DNA from: Henricia sp. BOLD:AAB3569
Taxonomy: Eukaryota; Echinodermata; Asteroidea; Spinulosida; Echinasteridae
Reading direction: 5' to 3'
Assembly (NCBI GenBank): GCA_037783545.1
Contig: JBBELK010001227.1
Coordinates: forward strand, 95,121 to 159,120
Length of the DNA stretch: 64,000 nt
Of this stretch, positions 60,314 to 64,000 are shown piece by piece (position 1 is the stretch's first letter; each line of letters opens with the position of its first letter). The notes below the pieces were generated by a model. That model was not told the DNA's origin. It was given only the letters and a program-made list of their open reading frames with translations, and ran no database searches. The translations under genes and the position numbers were made by a program.

Positions 60314-62692
60314 GCGAAAGTCTGTCAATTTTTTATGACAAGTGCGCAATATAGAGAGTTTAGGGCATGCAAAATTTGAAGTTCGTCGGAACATTTTTCG
60401 ACCTCCAAATTTGCCGACGTTTGGACCACACTTTGACCAAATTGCCGAGCCAAAGTGCGGTGCGTTAACGACAGTCCGAATGACTGAGCATGCGCACAAC
60501 TCAGGAGTACCCCAAAGAGGTGTGTACAGACAGCCACGGTTTGCGTGAGAGCAGTCAGGAAGCCTCAACCCAGTTTTTTCTAAACTTTGAAATTTCTCTG
60601 CCATTTCCCGGCGAAAGTCTGTCAATTTTTTTATGACAAGTGCGCAATATAGAGAGTTTAGGGCATGCAAAATTTGAAGTTCGTCGGAACATTTTTCGAC
60701 CTCCAAATTTGCCGACGTTTGGACCACACTTTGACCAAATTGCCGAGCCAAACTGCGGTGCGTTAACGACAGTCCGAATGACTGAGCATGCGCACAACTC
60801 AGGAGTACCCCCAAACAGGTGTGTACAGACAGCCACGGTTTGCGTGAGAGCAGTCAGGAAGCCTCAACTCAGTTTTTTCTAAACTTTGAAATTTCTCTGT
60901 CATTTCCCGGCGAAAGTCTGTCAATTTTTTATGACAAGTGCGCAATATAGAGAGTTTAGGGCATGCAAAATTTGAAGTTCGTCGGAACATTTTTCGACCT
61001 CCAAATTTGCCGACGTTTGGACCACACTTTGACCAAATTGCCGAGCCAAACTGCGGTGCGTTAACGACAGTCCGAATGACTGAGCATGCGCACAACTCAG
61101 GAGTACCCCAAAGAGGTGTGTACAGACAGCCACGGTTTGCGTGAGAGCAGTCAGGAAGCCTCAACCCAGTTTTTTCTAAACTTTGAAATTTCTCTGCCAT
61201 TTCCCGGCGAAAGTCTGTCAATTTGTTATGACAAGTGCGCAATATAGAGAGTTTAGGGCATGCAAAATTTGAAGTTCGTCGGAACATTTTTCGACCTCCA
61301 AATTTGCCGACGTTTGGACCACACTTTGACCAAATTGCCGAGCCAAACTGCGGTGCGTTAACGACAGTCCGAATGACTGAGCATGCGCACAACTCAGGAG
61401 TACCCCAAAGAGGTGTGTACAGACAGCCACGGTTTGCGTGAGAGCAGTCAGGAAGCCTCAACCCAGTTTTTTCTAAACTTTGATATTTCTCTGCCATTTC
61501 CCGGCGAAAGTCTGTCAATTTTTTATGACAAGTGCGCAATATAGAGAGTTTAGGGCATGCAAAATTTGAAGTTCGTCGGAACATTTTTCGACCTCCAAAT
61601 TTGCCGACGTTTGGACCACACTTTGACCAAATTGCCGAGCCAAAGTGCGGTGCGTTAACGACAGTCCGAATGACTGAGCATGCGCACAACTCAGGAGTAC
61701 CCCAAAGAGGTGTGTACAGACAGCCACGGTTTGCGTGAGAGCAGTCAGGAAGCCTCAACCCAGTTTTTTCTAAACTTTGAAATTTCTCTGCCATTTCCCG
61801 GCGAAAGTCTGTCAATTTTTTTATGACAAGTGCGCAATATAGAGAGTTTAGGGCATGCAAAATTTGAAGTTCGTCGGAACATTTTTCGACCTCCAAATTT
61901 GCCGACGTTTGGACCACACTTTGACCAAATTGCCGAGCCAAACTGCGGTGCGTTAACGACAGTCCGAATGACTGAGCATGCGCACAACTCAGGAGTACCC
62001 CAAACAGGTGTGTACAGACAGCCACGGTTTGCGTGAGAGCAGTCAGGAAGCCTCAACTCAGTTTTTTCTAAACTTTGAAATTTCTCTGTCATTTCCCGGC
62101 GAAAGTCTGTCAATTTTTTATGACAAGTGCGCAATATAGAGAGTTTAGGGCATGCAAAATTTGAAGTTCGTCGGAACATTTTTCGACCTCCAAATTTGCC
62201 GACGTTTGGACCACACTTTGACCAAATTGCCGAGCCAAACTGCGGTGCGTTAACGACAGTCCGAATGACTGAGCATGCGCACAACTCAGGAGTACCCCAA
62301 AGAGGTGTGTACAGACAGCCACGGTTTGCGTGAGAGCAGTCAGGAAGCCTCAACCCAGTTTTTTCTAAACTTTGAAATTTCTCTGCCATTTCCCGGCGAA
62401 AGTCTGTCAATTTGTTATGACAAGTGCGCAATATAGAGAGTTTAGGGCATGCAAAATTTGAAGTTCGTCGGAACATTTTTCGACCTCCAAATTTGCCGAC
62501 GTTTGGACCACACTTTGACCAAATTGCCGAGCCAAACTGCGGTGCGTTAACGACAGTCCGAATGACTGAGCATGCGCACAACTCAGGAGTACCCCAAAGA
62601 GGTGTGTACAGACAGCCACGGTTTGCGTGAGAGCAGTCAGGAAGCCTCAACCCAGTTTTTTCTAAACTTTGAAATTTCTCTGCCATTTCCCG
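60314..62692. repeat. Four-unit HOR, two copies (1,190 and 1,189 bp)
   Basis: The order is a unit with caaagtgcgg, K with an extra T and ctcaactcag, P preceded by ctgtcattt, and N. Copies start at 60314 and 61504. The length difference is one c (five c near 60811 in copy 1). tgatatttc precedes the first unit of both copies and is absent after copy 2. Confidence 0.92.
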
Positions 62693-64000
62693 GCGAAAGT
62701 CTGTCAATTTTTTATGACAAGTGCGCAATATAGAGAGTTTAGGGCATGCAAAATTTGAAGTTCGTCGGAACATTTTTCGACCTCCAAATTTGCCGACGTT
62801 TGGACCACACTTTGACCAAATTGCCGAGCCAAACTGCGGTGCGTTAACGACAGTCCGAATGACTGAGCATGCGCACAACTCAGGAGTACCCCAAAGAGGT
62901 GTGTACAGACAGCCACGGTTTGCGTGAGAGCAGTCAGGAAGCCTCAACCCAGTTTTTTCTAAACTTTGAAATTTCTCTGCCATTTCCCGGCGAAAGTCTG
63001 TCAATTTTTTATGACAAGTGCGCAATATAGAGAGTTTAGGGCATGCAAAATTTGAAGTTCGTCGGAACATTTTTCGACCTCCAAATTTGCCGACGTTTGG
63101 ACCACACTTTGACCAAATTGCCGAGCCAAACTGCGGTGCGTTAACGACAGTCCGAATGACTGAGCATGCGCACAACTCAGGAGTACCCCCAAAGAGGTGT
63201 GTACAGACAGCCACGGTTTGCGTGAGAGCAGTCAGGAAGCCTCAACCCAGTTTTTTCTAAACTTTGAAATTTCTCTGCCATTTCCCGGCGAAAGTCTGTC
63301 AATTTTTTATGACAAGTGCGCAATATAGAGAGTTTAGGGCATGCAAAATTTGAAGTTCGTCGGAACATTTTTCGACCTCCAAATTTGCCGACGTTTGGAC
63401 CACACTTTGACCAAATTGCCGAGCCAAACTGCGGTGCGTTAACGACAGTCCGAATGACTGAGCATGCGCACAACTCAGGAGTACCCCAAAGAGGTGTGTA
63501 CAGACAGCCACGGTTTGCGTGAGAGCAGTCAGGAAGCCTCAACCCAGTTTTTTCTAAACTTTGAAATTTCTCTGCCATTTCCCGGCGAAAGTCTGTCAAT
63601 TTTTTATGACAAGTGCGCAATATAGAGAGTTTAGGGCATGCAAAATTTGAAGTTCGTCGGAACATTTTTCGACCTCCAAATTTGCCGACGTTTGGACCAC
63701 ACTTTGACCAAATTGCCGAGCCAAACTGCGGTGCGTTAACGACAGTCCGAATGACTGAGCATGCGCACAACTCAGGAGTACCCCAAAGAGGTGTGTACAG
63801 ACAGCCACGGTTTGCGTGAGAGCAGTCAGGAAGCCTCAACCCATTTTTTTCTAAACTTTGAAATTTCTCTGCCATTTCCCGGCGAAAGTCTGTCAATTTT
63901 TTTATGACAAGTGCGCAATATAGAGAGTTTAGGGCATGCAAAATTTGAAGTTCGTCGGAACATTTTTCGACCTCCAAATTTGCCGACGTTTGGACCACAC
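62693..64000. repeat. Near-consensus units to the right edge
   Basis: Four complete P-type units plus a truncated one starting near 63883. Marks are c5 near 63187, cccattttttt near 63841 and an extra T near 63902. The array continues past the window. Confidence 0.9.

Larger units (their letters stand above)
1..64000. repeat. 297-bp tandem satellite array filling the whole window
   Basis: The motif gcgaaagtctgtc recurs at 1, 298, 596, 893, 1191, 1488 and onward to the right edge, with spacing 297 bp (occasionally 296, 298 or 299). From the first to the last unit start there are 215 periods and about 27 bp of net insertion. Every unit is in the same orientation. There is no interval of non-satellite sequence, so both array borders lie outside the window. 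Divergence is low, mostly single substitutions plus 1-2 bp indels at homopolymers. Unit length, homogeneity and HOR layering are typical of eukaryotic centromeric or heterochromatic satellites. That chromosomal location is inference. No satellite family name is recognised. Confidence 0.99.

Noticed and set aside
1..64000. CRISPR array
   Set aside because: The whole 297-bp unit repeats with no unique spacers, and the period is far too long.
1..64000. Ribosomal DNA, histone or other multicopy gene cluster
   Set aside because: The 297-bp unit is too short and contains none of the conserved rRNA, snRNA or histone sequence that I would recognise.
1..64000. Prokaryotic or viral origin of the window
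   Set aside because: There are no coding genes, and a 64-kb pure 297-bp satellite with nested HORs is characteristic of eukaryotic heterochromatin.

Overview
The whole 64 kb window is one uninterrupted head-to-tail satellite DNA array. I found no gene, transposable element, RNA gene, CRISPR array or unique-sequence interval in it. The basic unit is 297 bp, 46.5 % GC by my count, all in one orientation. The window holds about 215 complete units plus a truncated one from about 63,883. Net indels add only about 27 bp over 215 units, and most units differ from the consensus at fewer than about eight positions. This points to a eukaryotic chromosome, most plausibly a centromeric, pericentromeric or other heterochromatic block. 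The sequence alone does not identify the species.

Variant code used below (position 1 is the g of gcgaaagtct; the reference unit is 1488-1784). P = consensus. T = t39c with c57t. C = c32t. Q = t20g. L = Q change plus a38t. S = c32a, g52t, c74g and +1 base in the first T tract. G = a117g. X = c125t. E = g51a. K = g204c. D = deletion of g216. Y = a35t. O = c253a. c5 = one extra c at 197-200. M = a59c. V = g52a. N = t19g. A = a60c. H = g220t plus a T>A in the second T tract. J = g134a plus a 2-bp insertion in the second T tract.

These variants are not scattered. They recur in fixed order and build higher-order repeats (HORs). Left to right: mostly P and G units (1-3270); four X-T dimers (3271-5646); two trimers (5647-7431); an 8-unit HOR present twice (8026-10403, 11594-13971) around S-L dimers; a 9.2 kb, 31-unit tandem duplication (13080-22287 and 22288-31496) in which I could see one base of difference; an 8-unit, 2,376-bp C/Q/T HOR continuing to about 35,060; a 10-unit, 2,971-bp HOR (36546-42190); a 4-unit HOR (43379-45755); D-Y trimers inside an 11-unit HOR (48431-53477); J modules (55260-58531); a 4-unit HOR (60314-62692); then mostly P units to the end.

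The unit length is 3 x 99 and one minus-strand frame has no stop in the consensus. Very long open frames therefore arise, the longest 2,716 codons at 28353-36503. I treat them as by-products of the repeat, not as genes. The points most worth following up are the layered HOR structure, the very young 9.2 kb duplication, a half-match to the CENP-B box in nearly every unit, and undiminished CpG content.
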